Origin: Lachnospiraceae bacterium
GTDB taxonomy: Bacteria > Bacillota > Clostridia > Lachnospirales > Lachnospiraceae
Assembly: GCA_017521985.1 (NCBI GenBank)
Contig: JAFXAZ010000008.1
Coordinates: 1-64,000 of the forward strand
Reading direction: 5' to 3'
Length of the DNA stretch: 64,000 bases
Positions 8,820-18,607 of the stretch are shown here, one piece after another (position 1 is the first letter of the stretch; every line of letters starts with the position of its first letter). Position numbers and translations under genes: made by a program. The notes under the pieces are model-generated. The model was not told where the DNA came from. It ran no database searches and saw only the letters and a program-made list of their open reading frames with translations.

Positions 8820-9575
8820 ATGATTGATACATTTTTATCCAAAGAGTGTTGTTTCTTAAAGGTAAGATTTGCGAAAAAGCACTATACAGATAACCGTAGA
8901 GGATCACCTTATCATTATGTTGCAAGGCTGATGAAAGGCAGTGCCAGATTGCGCAGTCAAGGAGAGATCATTTACTTGAACGCAGGCGATGTTTTTTATA
9001 TTCCTAAGAATATTCCTTATGAATCTTTTTGGTCCGGCAGTGAGATTGAATGGTACTCCTTTGGTTTTTCATATTTTCCGGAAGCCGACAAGACCGATTT
9101 CAAGATTCAGAAAATTTTATGCGATGAATCTTTAAAGGATGAACTTTCTTCTATTTCTATGCCACCGAATATTACCAGTAAGGCATTGGCAGATTTTTAC
9201 GGCATACTTGCGAGGTTGATACCATTTATGACCGGCGATGAAGGCTATAGCGATGAAAGGATATTTCAAAAATCAAAATTACTCATGGAAAATCATATTG
9301 AGTGGAGTATCAGTGAAATTGCGCAGGAGTGTCACATCAGTTATTCTACTTTATATTTGATTTATAGAAAAGTGTGTGGTAAAACGCCCAATACTATCAG
9401 ACAGGAGATTCTGGTTCAAAGGGCTGTGTTATTGCTTTCTACTACGGATCAATCTGTGCAGGAGATTAGTGACAAACTGGGATTTTCCTCAACGTCTTAT
9501 TTTAGGAAAATATTAAAAAAGTATACGTCCCTCACGCCTACTCAGATAAAGCAGATGTCCTCTGCAAAGATTTAG
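8820..9575 (+). CDS. AraC-family transcriptional regulator
   Basis: A 251-residue regulator with an N-terminal cupin-like sensor domain (LNAGDVFYIPKNIPYESFW, residues ~55-75) and a C-terminal double helix-turn-helix. The second helix-turn-helix contains QEISDKLGFSSTSYFRKILKKY. The ATG follows GAGGT. It is divergent from the MDR/Gfo operon with overlapping promoters, so it most likely controls that operon in response to a sugar. The effector is unknown. Confidence 0.88.
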   Translation: MIDTFLSKECCFLKVRFAKKHYTDNRRGSPYHYVARLMKGSARLRSQGEIIYLNAGDVFYIPKNIPYESFWSGSEIEWYSFGFSYFPEADKTDFKIQKILCDESLKDELSSISMPPNITSKALADFYGILARLIPFMTGDEGYSDERIFQKSKLLMENHIEWSISEIAQECHISYSTLYLIYRKVCGKTPNTIRQEILVQRAVLLLSTTDQSVQEISDKLGFSSTSYFRKILKKYTSLTPTQIKQMSSAKI

Positions 9576-9590
9576 TACTGTATACACAGA

Positions 9591-9633
9591 AATCAAAAGA
9601 GTGTCGGAATTCATATCCGACACTCTTTTGATT
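9591..9633. terminator. Bidirectional terminator between convergent AraC genes
   Basis: A perfect 18-bp inverted repeat (9591-9608 with 9616-9633) with a 7-base loop. The outer stem has A-rich and T-rich ends on either strand, as expected of a terminator shared by two convergent genes. Confidence 0.9.
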
Positions 9634-9652
9634 GGAAAAATAAAAATATTAA

Positions 9653-10468
9653 TTATGGTTCTGGGACGGAACGCATTGTTCGATATTCCTTTGGGGACAC
9701 CTGATATTTTTGCTTAAAGCTTTTGCTTAGATGAAACTCATCGTAAAAGCCTAATGTATTTGCAATCTCTCTAAGTTGCAAATCAGGATCTGTTTCTAAT
9801 AATGATGCTGCCATCTCAAGCTTACGCTCCTTTTGATACGAATGAAAGGACAGCCCGGTTTTGTGGAGCATGGATTTATCTAATGTTTTGGTGCTGGTGC
9901 ATAACATATCAGCAACATCTTTGCTGGTATAGTGCATATGTGGTGCAGATGTAATGATTGCGATTGCCTGTTCTGCGAGATCCCCTTTTTGCGATTGGGC
10001 GGATTCTGTTAAAAAAAGGAGTTCTAAAAGTAGTAAATCTAATAGTGCGGACATCTGCCTTTCTTTATAATTACCTTGTTGCCAGAAAGCAGTGGTTATT
10101 TCACTGAAATATTTCTTTATTTTAGGATTATTATGTGCATGAATCAATGTGGGAAGTTGAATAAAATTGTTGCATCCGCTATTGTTTTCTGTGTTGCAAG
10201 AAACATGAATGCAAAATGTCCTGGTTCCCGGAGCACAAGGAAATCGAGTGTAGTGGTGACGTCCGGCGGATAGCAAAAGGACGTCATCTTTCTGCAAGGG
10301 ATAATCTTGTTCGTTTTCTGTAATAGACCAGCTGCCTTCAGCGAGATATATTAAATCATGGTTCGGAAGTGTTCTGTCAATATAGCGCTCTTCTGTAGGA
10401 GTTTTATAATAATGAGCATTTGCGGCTACAACATGGTGTGGTGTGTTTAAATTCACATGAATAGACAT
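9653..10468 (-). CDS. AraC-family transcriptional regulator
   Basis: A 271-residue protein with an N-terminal cupin sensor (DDVLLLSAGRHHYTRFP) and a C-terminal AraC DNA-binding domain with the typical LREIANTLGFYDEFHLSKSF helix pair. The start at 10468 follows AAGGA at good spacing; the longer frame from 10513 has no convincing ribosome binding site. It is divergent from the quinone oxidoreductase-GH78-GH94 gene set and is its likely regulator. Confidence 0.86.
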   Translation of the reverse strand: MSIHVNLNTPHHVVAANAHYYKTPTEERYIDRTLPNHDLIYLAEGSWSITENEQDYPLQKDDVLLLSAGRHHYTRFPCAPGTRTFCIHVSCNTENNSGCNNFIQLPTLIHAHNNPKIKKYFSEITTAFWQQGNYKERQMSALLDLLLLELLFLTESAQSQKGDLAEQAIAIITSAPHMHYTSKDVADMLCTSTKTLDKSMLHKTGLSFHSYQKERKLEMAASLLETDPDLQLREIANTLGFYDEFHLSKSFKQKYQVSPKEYRTMRSVPEP

Positions 10469-10597
10469 AATAAATTTCCTTTTTATACATGTTTCGATTC
10501 CGTTTTTATCCATGTAAATATATCATGGAAAGTGGTATAATTCAAGTGTTATAGATTATATTTTTAAAAAAAATATATATGATAAGGAGAAAATTAC

Positions 10598-11590
10598 ATG
10601 CGAGCAGTTTTAAATGGAGCGGATGGACATCTTCATTGGACAGAGGTACCTGATCCGCAGATTAAAGAAGATGAAGTGTTGTTAGAGGTAGAGGCAGCAG
10701 CTCTGAACAGAGCAGATCTATTGCAGAGAGCAGGACAGTATCCACCACCGCCGGGATGGCCGGATTGGTTCGGATTAGAGGCCGCAGGTGAAATTAAGGC
10801 CTTGGGTAAAAAAGTAGAAGAAGAAGGAAAGTGGCATGTGGGTGATAAAGTCTGTGCATTGCTGGGAAGTGGCGGTTATGCAGAGTATGTTGCGGTTCCG
10901 GAAGGAATGCTTATGCCTATTCCGAAAGGATTGTCAATGATTGAGGCTGCGGCTTTACCGGAAGTTTATGGTGCAGCTTATCTGTTCCTCTTTATGGAAG
11001 GTGGCTTAAAATCAGGAGATACGCTTTTGATTACGGCAGGAGCAAGTGGATTAGCAAGTGTAATGATTCCGATGGCGAAGTCCTTTGGAGTAAGAGTGCT
11101 TACCACTGTTTTAAATGATGAGCAGGAAGCTGCAATCAAACATCTTGAGGCAGATTATGTAGTGAACACTTCTAAAGAATCTTTAGTGGATGTAATGAAA
11201 AGAGAATTAGAGGCGGGAACACCTGTGGACATAACGGTAGACTGTCTTGGTGGTGATATGGTAGGTGAATGTATGCCATACATGAACTTTGACGGTCGTT
11301 GGATTATGATTGCAACATTAGCTGGCGATCCTTCAAACATTAATTTGAAAAGTATGTATGTGCGCAGAACTCGTGTGATTGGTACAAACTTGAGAAGCCG
11401 TACACCTGAGCAGAAGAAAAAGTTGCTTTCCGATATGGTGGATTTAATTTGGCCAAAAGTAGAAAGCGGAGAGGTTCGTCCTACAATCTTTAAAGTATAT
11501 CCTATTACACAGGCAGAAGAGGCACAGGATTTGATGCAGTCCGGAAAGAGTGCGGGTAAAATTGTGCTGGTGGTAAAAGAAAATCACTGA
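10598..11590 (+). CDS. NAD(P)H-quinone oxidoreductase, PIG3/zeta-crystallin type
   Basis: A 330-residue zinc-independent MDR protein. It has the family N-terminus (LNRADLLQRAGQYPPPPGWPDWFGLEAAGEI, here described by its ends ALNRADLLQR and GLEAAG), a nucleotide-binding TAGASGLASVMIPMAK loop and the IGTNLRSRT segment typical of PIG3-like reductases. The family reduces quinones or enals with NADPH. AAGGAG precedes the ATG. It is the first gene of a run ending at 18529. Its link to glycoside breakdown is unclear; it might reduce an aglycone freed by the rhamnosidase, which is speculation. Confidence 0.87.
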   Translation: MRAVLNGADGHLHWTEVPDPQIKEDEVLLEVEAAALNRADLLQRAGQYPPPPGWPDWFGLEAAGEIKALGKKVEEEGKWHVGDKVCALLGSGGYAEYVAVPEGMLMPIPKGLSMIEAAALPEVYGAAYLFLFMEGGLKSGDTLLITAGASGLASVMIPMAKSFGVRVLTTVLNDEQEAAIKHLEADYVVNTSKESLVDVMKRELEAGTPVDITVDCLGGDMVGECMPYMNFDGRWIMIATLAGDPSNINLKSMYVRRTRVIGTNLRSRTPEQKKKLLSDMVDLIWPKVESGEVRPTIFKVYPITQAEEAQDLMQSGKSAGKIVLVVKENH

Positions 11591-11600
11591 GAGGCATAGT

Positions 11601-12263
11601 ATGGAGCACACAAAAATAATAACAATTAAGTATGCAGAATCCACATTACCGGAATCGGCTGTATTTCAAGGAGGCCGAACAGAAAAAAAGGTGCCTATTA
11701 CATTTGTTATTTATCTTATAGTTACAAAGAATAGACGTATTTTGGTGGATGCCGGATGCGATACCATGCCCGGATTTGAAATGATAAATTATGAGAGACC
11801 TGTTGATGTTCTTGGCAGGTATGGATATGAGCCGGAAGATATTACAGATGTCGTTATTACGCATGCGCATCACGATCATATTGCTGCTGTTGGGTATTAC
11901 AAAAATGCTGTTATTTATGTCCAAGAAGATGAATATATGAGAGGAAGGAAATATATACCGAAAGATTTTCGGGTACAGACATTTAAAGACATGTTTTTCG
12001 TGGATAATTCAATACTCGTTAAAACAATAGGCGGTCATTCTTTAGGATCTTGCATTGTTGAGTTTAGATATGGAGAAGCTTGTTATGTGATTTCCGGAGA
12101 TGAATGTTATGCAAGAGAGTGCTTGACGCAAAAAAAACCTACAGGTAGCACTTGCAATTTAAAACAAAGTGAATTCTTTGTTCATGAATACAGCAAAGAC
12201 TGTTATCAAGTATTAATGTGCCATGAGCAGGGCATTGAGTCGGGTGTAAAAATATTAGACTAG
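11601..12263 (+). CDS. MBL-fold metallo-hydrolase (lactonase-like)
   Basis: A 220-residue metallo-beta-lactamase-fold protein with the HAHHDH metal-binding motif near residue 93, a later GGHSLGS His and a SGDECY Asp, in the pattern of the N-acyl-homoserine lactonase/lactone hydrolase branch. GAGAGG lies upstream of the ATG, 10 bases after the previous stop. In this context it could open a sugar lactone produced by one of the oxidoreductases; quorum quenching is less likely here. The function is inferred from fold only. Confidence 0.78.
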   Translation: MEHTKIITIKYAESTLPESAVFQGGRTEKKVPITFVIYLIVTKNRRILVDAGCDTMPGFEMINYERPVDVLGRYGYEPEDITDVVITHAHHDHIAAVGYYKNAVIYVQEDEYMRGRKYIPKDFRVQTFKDMFFVDNSILVKTIGGHSLGSCIVEFRYGEACYVISGDECYARECLTQKKPTGSTCNLKQSEFFVHEYSKDCYQVLMCHEQGIESGVKILD

Positions 12264-12272
12264 GAGAAAATT

Positions 12273-14450
12273 ATGATTAGAAAGAAGTTTATTAAAGCAA
12301 CTGATACATATAGTAGCTTTGACAATCATGTAAATGCACCGTACTTAAGACGTAGTTTTGATTTGGATTTTGTATCAGAAATCGCACAAGTTTCCATATG
12401 TGGCTTAGGGTTCTATCGTCTATGGATTAACGGCAAGGAGATTACAAAGGGAGCGCTGGCTCCTTATATCAGCAATCCGGATCATTATTGTTATTACGAT
12501 GTATATGATGTGGCAGAATGGTTGGTACAGGGAGAAAATGTAATCGGTGTCCTTTTGGGAAATGGATTTATGAATTCTTTTGGCGGAGCAGTCTGGGATT
12601 TTGATAAGGCAGACTGGAAGGGTGCACCCAGAATTGCGCTGGAGTTAAGTGTACAAGGAAAGGGAAAAGAACTTGTTATAGAGGCGGATCAAAGTTTTAA
12701 GGTACATCCATCTCCAATTATATTCGATGAATTACGTATGGGTGAGCATTATGATGCCAATTTGGAAGTAGTCGGCTGGAATATACCGGGCTTTGATGAC
12801 TGTACTTGGGAAAATGCAATGCTTGCGGAGACGCCTAGAGGTGAATTGAAGAAATGTGATGCAGAACCTATATGTGTTCAGAAGATAATAAAACCTGTGT
12901 CTGTTACAAAATGTGAGGATGGATACCTGTATGATTTTGGAGTGAATACGGCAGGTGTTACTGAGTTGAATGTGAGCGCTGAAAAGGGGCAAGAAATTGT
13001 TCTGTGGCATGGAGAACTTTTAGATGAAGGTAAGTTCTACAATGGAAATATCATTTTTGATAGACCGGAATTTAGCTATTATCACGAATATAACCAAAAA
13101 ACGGTTTACATTACAAGCGGAGGAAAAAAGGAACGTTATATACCAAGCTTTACATACTATGGATTCCGATATGTCTTGGTTCAGGGAATTACGGAGGAAC
13201 AAGCGACTTTGGAATTATTGACTGCTTTGGTGATGAATTCTGATCTTCGACAGATTGGAAATTTTGAGTGTTCGGATGAAACAGCCAATACATTATTTGA
13301 GATGGTAAAAAGATCTGATTTGTCGAATTTATATTATTTTCCAACCGATTGTCCTCATAGAGAAAAGAATGGGTGGACCGGGGATGCTTCTTTGTCGGCG
13401 GATCATATGGTGCTTCTGTTTGATGTGGAAAAGAGCTGGAGAGAATGGCTTAATAATATCAGAAAGAGTCAGAATGATGTAGGTGCTCTTCCGGGTATCG
13501 TGCCGACTGCAGGTTGGGGATATGATTGGGGAAATGGCCCGTGCTGGGACAGTGTATTGTTCAATCTACCTTACATGTTGTACAAGTATCGCGGAAATAA
13601 AGAAGTGATTGTTGAGAATGCTCACGCTATGATGAGATATCTGGAATATATTCTGACCAGAAGGAATTCCGATGGTACGGTATCCATTGGATTAGGTGAT
13701 TGGGTACCGGTAGGAAAGGCTCCTGATCAGTATGATGCTCCGTTGGCATTGACAGACAGTATTATGGTCATGGATATTGCGGGAAAAGCTGCGGAAATGT
13801 TTGAAGCAGTTGGTTATGAGAGATCAGCTCGATTTGCTGAAGGTGTGTATCAAGATATGAGAAACGCCATCCGAAGCAATCTGTTAGATCACGAAACAAT
13901 GGAAATGGCAGGAAAATGCCAAAGTAGTCAGGCATTGTCTCTGTATTACGGAGTATTTGAAGAGGGCGAAAAGGAGAAAGCATTCCAGCATCTGTTGAAA
14001 TATATTCATCAAAATGATGACAGCTTTGATTGTGGTATTCAAGGGATGCATGTACTGTTCCATGTACTTTCTGATTTTGGGCAGGGAGACTTAGCGTATC
14101 GAATGATTACCAAGAAAGAATATCCTTCCTATGGTTATTTTTTAGAATGCGGTGAGACGACTTTACCGGAAAGCTTTGTGCGAAAAGGTGTGTTAGAAGG
14201 CGCGTCACATAATCATCATTTCCAGGGAGATATCGGAAGATGGTTTATGACAAGAGTAGCAGGTCTTTGTGTGGTGGATGCTACACATGTGGAGATTAGA
14301 CCCGATTTTATCAGTGGTTTGACATATGCAAAGGCACATTACGATTTGCCGGCAGGCAGAGTGGAAGTATACTGGGAGAAGCTGGGAGAGACGTACCAGG
14401 TAAAGGTATCCTGTGCAGAAGGTATTGAATATAAGACCTTTTTCTCATAA
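12273..14450 (+). CDS. GH78 alpha-L-rhamnosidase
   Basis: A 725-residue enzyme with N-terminal beta-domains (FYRLWINGKEITKGALAPYIS) followed by an (alpha/alpha)6 barrel. The GH78 motif DCPHREKNGWTGD gives Asp359, Glu364 and Asp371. Their spacing matches the Asp567/Glu572/Asp579 trio of a characterised Bacillus rhamnosidase. A GETTLPE motif provides Glu633, which sits where the general base is found (usually GATTIWE; Trp is replaced by Pro here). No signal peptide, so cytoplasmic action on imported rhamnosides is likely. The AGGAG ribosome binding site is 10 bases from the preceding stop. The next gene is a GH94 phosphorylase. Confidence 0.9.
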   Translation: MIRKKFIKATDTYSSFDNHVNAPYLRRSFDLDFVSEIAQVSICGLGFYRLWINGKEITKGALAPYISNPDHYCYYDVYDVAEWLVQGENVIGVLLGNGFMNSFGGAVWDFDKADWKGAPRIALELSVQGKGKELVIEADQSFKVHPSPIIFDELRMGEHYDANLEVVGWNIPGFDDCTWENAMLAETPRGELKKCDAEPICVQKIIKPVSVTKCEDGYLYDFGVNTAGVTELNVSAEKGQEIVLWHGELLDEGKFYNGNIIFDRPEFSYYHEYNQKTVYITSGGKKERYIPSFTYYGFRYVLVQGITEEQATLELLTALVMNSDLRQIGNFECSDETANTLFEMVKRSDLSNLYYFPTDCPHREKNGWTGDASLSADHMVLLFDVEKSWREWLNNIRKSQNDVGALPGIVPTAGWGYDWGNGPCWDSVLFNLPYMLYKYRGNKEVIVENAHAMMRYLEYILTRRNSDGTVSIGLGDWVPVGKAPDQYDAPLALTDSIMVMDIAGKAAEMFEAVGYERSARFAEGVYQDMRNAIRSNLLDHETMEMAGKCQSSQALSLYYGVFEEGEKEKAFQHLLKYIHQNDDSFDCGIQGMHVLFHVLSDFGQGDLAYRMITKKEYPSYGYFLECGETTLPESFVRKGVLEGASHNHHFQGDIGRWFMTRVAGLCVVDATHVEIRPDFISGLTYAKAHYDLPAGRVEVYWEKLGETYQVKVSCAEGIEYKTFFS

Positions 14451-14517
14451 GGAGAAAAAAGGCAAAAGTATGAAAGCTATTAGTGGATTACATTTAAGTA
14501 GAGGAAGGAGTTCTGCT

Positions 14518-16875
14518 ATGAACAAATACGGACACTTTAACGAAAAAGGAAATGAATTTATTGTAACCAGATACGACACACCGCTTCCTTGGACCAACTA
14601 TTTGACCAATGGAGATTATTGTGCAATTGTATCTTCTACGGGTGGTGGCTTTAGTTTTTATAAGAGCCATCATGCAAATATGGTTCTCAGAAGAGAACAG
14701 AGAAATCTGATATCCGACAGACCGGGCAGGTATGTGTATATTAGGGATAACGATACTAAAGAGGTATTTACCATTAATGTAATGCCTGTTCAGGCTGGCT
14801 TCGATAAGTTTGAAGCAGTGCATGGACTGGGCTATACGAAAGTGAAGTCTGAAAGCCACGGAATTGAGGGCGAAATTACCTTCTTTGTTCCTATGGGAGT
14901 AGATGCGGAAGTTGCAGGGATACGTATTAAAAATGTAAGTGGCAAGAAGAGAAATCTTTCTGTTTACTTTTACGAAGAACTGCAGCTTGGAAACTTTGAG
15001 TTTAATGAGCATGAAAGAGCCATTGCTTCCATGTTCCAACAGGTAAAAATCGATGATGGTAAGATTTATGGTAACTATTCCCTTTGGAGTACTTCCAAAG
15101 AGGCCGGAGATAATTTTAAATCAGACAAGGTTTGGCCGTATACGGTTATGGTAGGAGCTACCAAGACGCCGGATAGTCTGGAAACTTCTCAGGAGCGCTT
15201 TGTTGGCGTGCACAGGGACGTACATAATCCGAAAGTCTTGGAAGAGGACAAGCTTAGCAACACAGATACCTTCGGTATGCCTGCAGTAGCAGCTATGCAG
15301 TGGAATGTGTTGTTGGAAGAGCAGGGTGAATATTCTGTAAATGTGTATACGTCTATTTCAGAAAAACCGGAAGCACTTGCTGAAAAGTTAAATTCTGATG
15401 AAAAGATTGCAGAATTATTTGAAAAGACGCTGAAATATTGGGAGGATTATACTGATTTTATTCGTATAAAGACTCCTGATGAGGAGATTAACAGAAACTT
15501 TAACTACTGGAATAAGTATCAGATTTTTATGAATTTCAGTTTTGGACGTGCGCCTTCTTACTACCACTTAGAACAGGGCATGGGTATGCGCGACAGCTTC
15601 CAGGATGCTTTTGGTATGATTCCATTAAATCATACAGCAGCAAAAGAGCAGATTTTACGAGTAGCAAGTTTTATTTTCCGTGATGGTTCCCCTTGTGATG
15701 TTACAAGCAGAATCGAATATAAAGCAAATAAAGGTATTAAGGTGGATGTTCCCCTTTGGATGGCACTTGCGACCTGTAATTACATTAAAGAAACAGCAGA
15801 TTGGGCTGTTTTGGATGAAACCATTCCTTATCTGGATGGTGGAGACGGAAGCTTGTATGAGCATATTCTCTTAGGACTTAAGAGAATAGCCTGCGATAAA
15901 GGTAGTCATGGTTTGCCGTTATTTGGTGGCGGTGACTGGAACGACAGTCTCAATCGTATGGGGGATAAAGGCATTGGTGAAAGTGTATGGCTGGCACAGT
16001 TTATTTACTATTGCATCAATGAGATTAAACCGTTGTTAAAGTACAAGAAAGATGAAAAGGAACTTGCGGAACTGACAGCTATTGCGGAAGAATTTAAGAA
16101 AGCCCACGAGCAGTATGCATGGGATGAAGACTGGTACATTATCGGTTACAACGATTTGCAGGAAGCGGTAGGAACCAAGAAAGACAGAGTTGGTAATACA
16201 TACTTAAATACCCAGACATGGGCAGTTATCAGTGGGATTGGCAGTCAGGAGAGATTAGAAAAGGCAATGGATGCCGTGGATGATTATCTGGAGACTCCGT
16301 ACGGCTTATCTCTTGTAATGCCGGCATATGACGGATTGGATGAAAACATTGGTGTATCCAGTGCATTTGCAAGAGGTATGAAGGAAAATGGTGCTGTGTT
16401 CTCTCACGCAACAGCCTTTAATTTAGTAGCAAAGGCATTACTTGGCAGAGGTAATGACTTGTACAGAGTTTACAAGAAGGTGTTGCCGGCATGCAAAGAC
16501 CAGGATATTCACAAGACAGAACCTTATATTTATTCCCAGTTTTCTCATGGTCCAAACTCTCCGGAATACGGAAGAGGTGCATATCACTGGATGACCGGAA
16601 CAGCAGCCTGGATGTTCAGAGCGGTACTTGACTACATGCTCGGCATACAGCCTGATGTGGAAGGTTTGAAAATTAATCCATGTATTCATGAAGAATGGGA
16701 CAGCTATCAGGTAGAGAGAGCATTCCGTAATAATTTATATAAGATTCATGTTTATAATCCAAACCACAAACAGACAGGTGTTTCCTATATGGTTGTAGAT
16801 GGAGAACGAGTAGACGGCAATTTTGTCAAGTATGTGGAGGATGGAATGACGCATATGGTTGAGGTTTATATGTAG
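14518..16875 (+). CDS. GH94-family glycoside phosphorylase
   Basis: A 785-residue protein of the cellobiose/chitobiose phosphorylase family, which splits beta-glycosides with phosphate to give a sugar 1-phosphate. It begins MNKYGHF and has the WTNYLTNGDY segment characteristic of the family start, then the GGGDWNDSLNR catalytic loop (Asp473/Asp476) and the C-terminal GAYHWMTGTAAWMFRA segment. The ATG at 14518 follows an ideal AAGGAG at 8 bases; upstream in-frame starts at 14413 and 14470 are less likely. Specificity cannot be read from sequence; pairing with GH78 suggests a disaccharide left after rhamnose removal. Confidence 0.88.
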   Translation: MNKYGHFNEKGNEFIVTRYDTPLPWTNYLTNGDYCAIVSSTGGGFSFYKSHHANMVLRREQRNLISDRPGRYVYIRDNDTKEVFTINVMPVQAGFDKFEAVHGLGYTKVKSESHGIEGEITFFVPMGVDAEVAGIRIKNVSGKKRNLSVYFYEELQLGNFEFNEHERAIASMFQQVKIDDGKIYGNYSLWSTSKEAGDNFKSDKVWPYTVMVGATKTPDSLETSQERFVGVHRDVHNPKVLEEDKLSNTDTFGMPAVAAMQWNVLLEEQGEYSVNVYTSISEKPEALAEKLNSDEKIAELFEKTLKYWEDYTDFIRIKTPDEEINRNFNYWNKYQIFMNFSFGRAPSYYHLEQGMGMRDSFQDAFGMIPLNHTAAKEQILRVASFIFRDGSPCDVTSRIEYKANKGIKVDVPLWMALATCNYIKETADWAVLDETIPYLDGGDGSLYEHILLGLKRIACDKGSHGLPLFGGGDWNDSLNRMGDKGIGESVWLAQFIYYCINEIKPLLKYKKDEKELAELTAIAEEFKKAHEQYAWDEDWYIIGYNDLQEAVGTKKDRVGNTYLNTQTWAVISGIGSQERLEKAMDAVDDYLETPYGLSLVMPAYDGLDENIGVSSAFARGMKENGAVFSHATAFNLVAKALLGRGNDLYRVYKKVLPACKDQDIHKTEPYIYSQFSHGPNSPEYGRGAYHWMTGTAAWMFRAVLDYMLGIQPDVEGLKINPCIHEEWDSYQVERAFRNNLYKIHVYNPNHKQTGVSYMVVDGERVDGNFVKYVEDGMTHMVEVYM

Positions 16876-16877
16876 TT

Positions 16878-17756
16878 ATGATGTATGTATTAGAAAATGA
16901 TTTGGCAAGGGTTACTATCTCAACACGGGGTGCGGAAGTTCAGTCATTTATCTTAAAAGAAGATCAGACAGAGTATATCTGGCAGGGCAATCCGGAAATA
17001 TGGGCAGGTCGCGCACCGCTGGTATTTCCGGTGGTTGGCCGGTTAAAAGAGGATGAGTATACTTTTGAAGGAAAGACCTATCATATGGGGCAGCATGGTT
17101 TTGGCAGTGTTAGTGAGTTTGTCGTGACAGAGCAGGAACGGGATGAAATTGTCTTTTCCTTAAAGTATAACGACATTACGTTGCAGATGTATCCATTTAA
17201 GTTTGAACTTCAGATTCGGTATTCTTTAAAAGAGACTACGTTGACTAAAACGCATACCATGATAAATCTGGATGATAAGGTGCTGTACTATGCAATCGGC
17301 GGGCATGATGGATATAACTTATGTCTTGATGATGGAGAAGTGTTTGAGGATTATTATCTGGACTTTGGTGGTTTAGAGAAGTTAAATCCTTTGGAAGTGG
17401 ATGAGCATTATCATATTTTAAGGGAAACTTATGATTTGCCTTTGCACGAAGGAAAACTGCCGTTAACTATGAAGGTATTTCAAAAGGGTGCCTTGGTGTG
17501 CCATGATTTTCCCGTGAAAAATATTAGCATCCGAAGCAGAAAATCTGGCCGTGCCCTTCAGCTGGAATTTGGGGATTTTAAGACGATTGGTATTTGGACA
17601 AAATATTTGCCAAAAGCAGCAAATTACATTTGCCTGGAGCCTTGGAGTACCCTTCCGGATTGTGCATATTTGGGAAAAACGTTGGAAGAGAAGGTAGACA
17701 TTAGGAATGTACTGCCGGGTACGATGGATAGGCTTGCTTTTTCAGTTACAATTTAA
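16878..17756 (+). CDS. Aldose 1-epimerase (LacX-like mutarotase)
   Basis: A 292-residue beta-supersandwich protein of the galactose mutarotase superfamily. N-terminal features are RVTISTRGAEVQSF and the substrate loop APLVFPVVGRL, with catalytic-type His residues in GQHGFG and GGHDGY, as in LacX-like epimerases. It interconverts alpha and beta anomers of free sugars. It starts 2 bases after the GH94 stop, so the two are co-translated. Mutarotation of the aldose freed by phosphorolysis fits the context. Confidence 0.85.
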   Translation: MMYVLENDLARVTISTRGAEVQSFILKEDQTEYIWQGNPEIWAGRAPLVFPVVGRLKEDEYTFEGKTYHMGQHGFGSVSEFVVTEQERDEIVFSLKYNDITLQMYPFKFELQIRYSLKETTLTKTHTMINLDDKVLYYAIGGHDGYNLCLDDGEVFEDYYLDFGGLEKLNPLEVDEHYHILRETYDLPLHEGKLPLTMKVFQKGALVCHDFPVKNISIRSRKSGRALQLEFGDFKTIGIWTKYLPKAANYICLEPWSTLPDCAYLGKTLEEKVDIRNVLPGTMDRLAFSVTI

Positions 17757-17770
17757 GTATGGAGTAGGTT

Positions 17771-18529
17771 ATGGCACTAATTGATATTAAACTTTATAGT
17801 GAAGCACTAGGTATGCAGACAGAAGTCTATGTGGTAATTCCACAGAAAAGTACACAAGGCGAAATTGGTATTACAAATAATGTGGGTGATACAAAATACA
17901 AATGTTTATATTTATTGCATGGTCTAAGTGATGACCATAGTATTTGGCTACGAAGAACCAGTGTTGAGCGTTATGCCTCCGATTATGGAATTTGCGTGGT
18001 AATGCCTTGCGGTCATAAAAGTTTTTATACTGATATGAAGTATGGCAATAAGTACTATACATATATTGCAAAAGAACTACCGTGTATTATTCAGGAACTT
18101 TTTAAGGTTTCTAACCGACAAGAAGATAATTTTATAGCTGGACTTTCCATGGGTGGATATGGGGCGTTAAAGATTGCACTTAAAGAACGTGGCAAATTTT
18201 GTGCTGCGGCAGGGTTATCTTCTGTAGCTGACATTAGAAGAAAGGACTTTGAAAAAGTACAGATTCCAATTTGGGGAGAAAATAGAGAAATTCCTGCAGA
18301 GGATGACTTATTTAGTTTGGTGGAACAGTGCAATGAATATTATGATAAGCCAAGGTTATTTATGGCAATTGGAACAGAAGATTTTATGTATCAGGATAAT
18401 GTAAGACTGAAAGAAAAAATTAAAAGCTTAGATTATGATTATACTTATTATGAAGCGCCGGGAACACATTGTTGGGAGTTTTGGGATGAATATATACAGT
18501 ATGTGTTGGAGTGGATGTTTAAGCTTTAG
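17771..18529 (+). CDS. Esterase family protein (tributyrin esterase/CE1-like)
   Basis: A 252-residue alpha/beta hydrolase of the esterase D-like family (PF00756 type). LLHGLSDDHSIWLRR forms the oxyanion region, Ser126 lies in GLSMGGYGAL, and a His is in PGTHCWEFW. Family members include tributyrin, acetyl-xylan and feruloyl esterases. GGAG precedes the ATG. As last gene of the GH78/GH94 set it probably removes acyl groups from the oligosaccharide or its aglycone. Confidence 0.85.
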   Translation: MALIDIKLYSEALGMQTEVYVVIPQKSTQGEIGITNNVGDTKYKCLYLLHGLSDDHSIWLRRTSVERYASDYGICVVMPCGHKSFYTDMKYGNKYYTYIAKELPCIIQELFKVSNRQEDNFIAGLSMGGYGALKIALKERGKFCAAAGLSSVADIRRKDFEKVQIPIWGENREIPAEDDLFSLVEQCNEYYDKPRLFMAIGTEDFMYQDNVRLKEKIKSLDYDYTYYEAPGTHCWEFWDEYIQYVLEWMFKL

Positions 18530-18607
18530 TGTGCCACAATAGAAACCAGGGAAAAAGAGTATGTTACCTTTCGGGTTACTATTCAATAACGAAAATAGTA
18601 AGGGGGC

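Noticed and set aside
14494-15039. 181-codon open frame on the minus strand
   Set aside because: Antisense to the well-supported GH94 gene, no recognisable motif or start signals.
18530-18607. AT-rich hairpin between convergent genes as a terminator
   Set aside because: Only an 8-bp AT-rich stem without a U-tract was seen; too weak to call.
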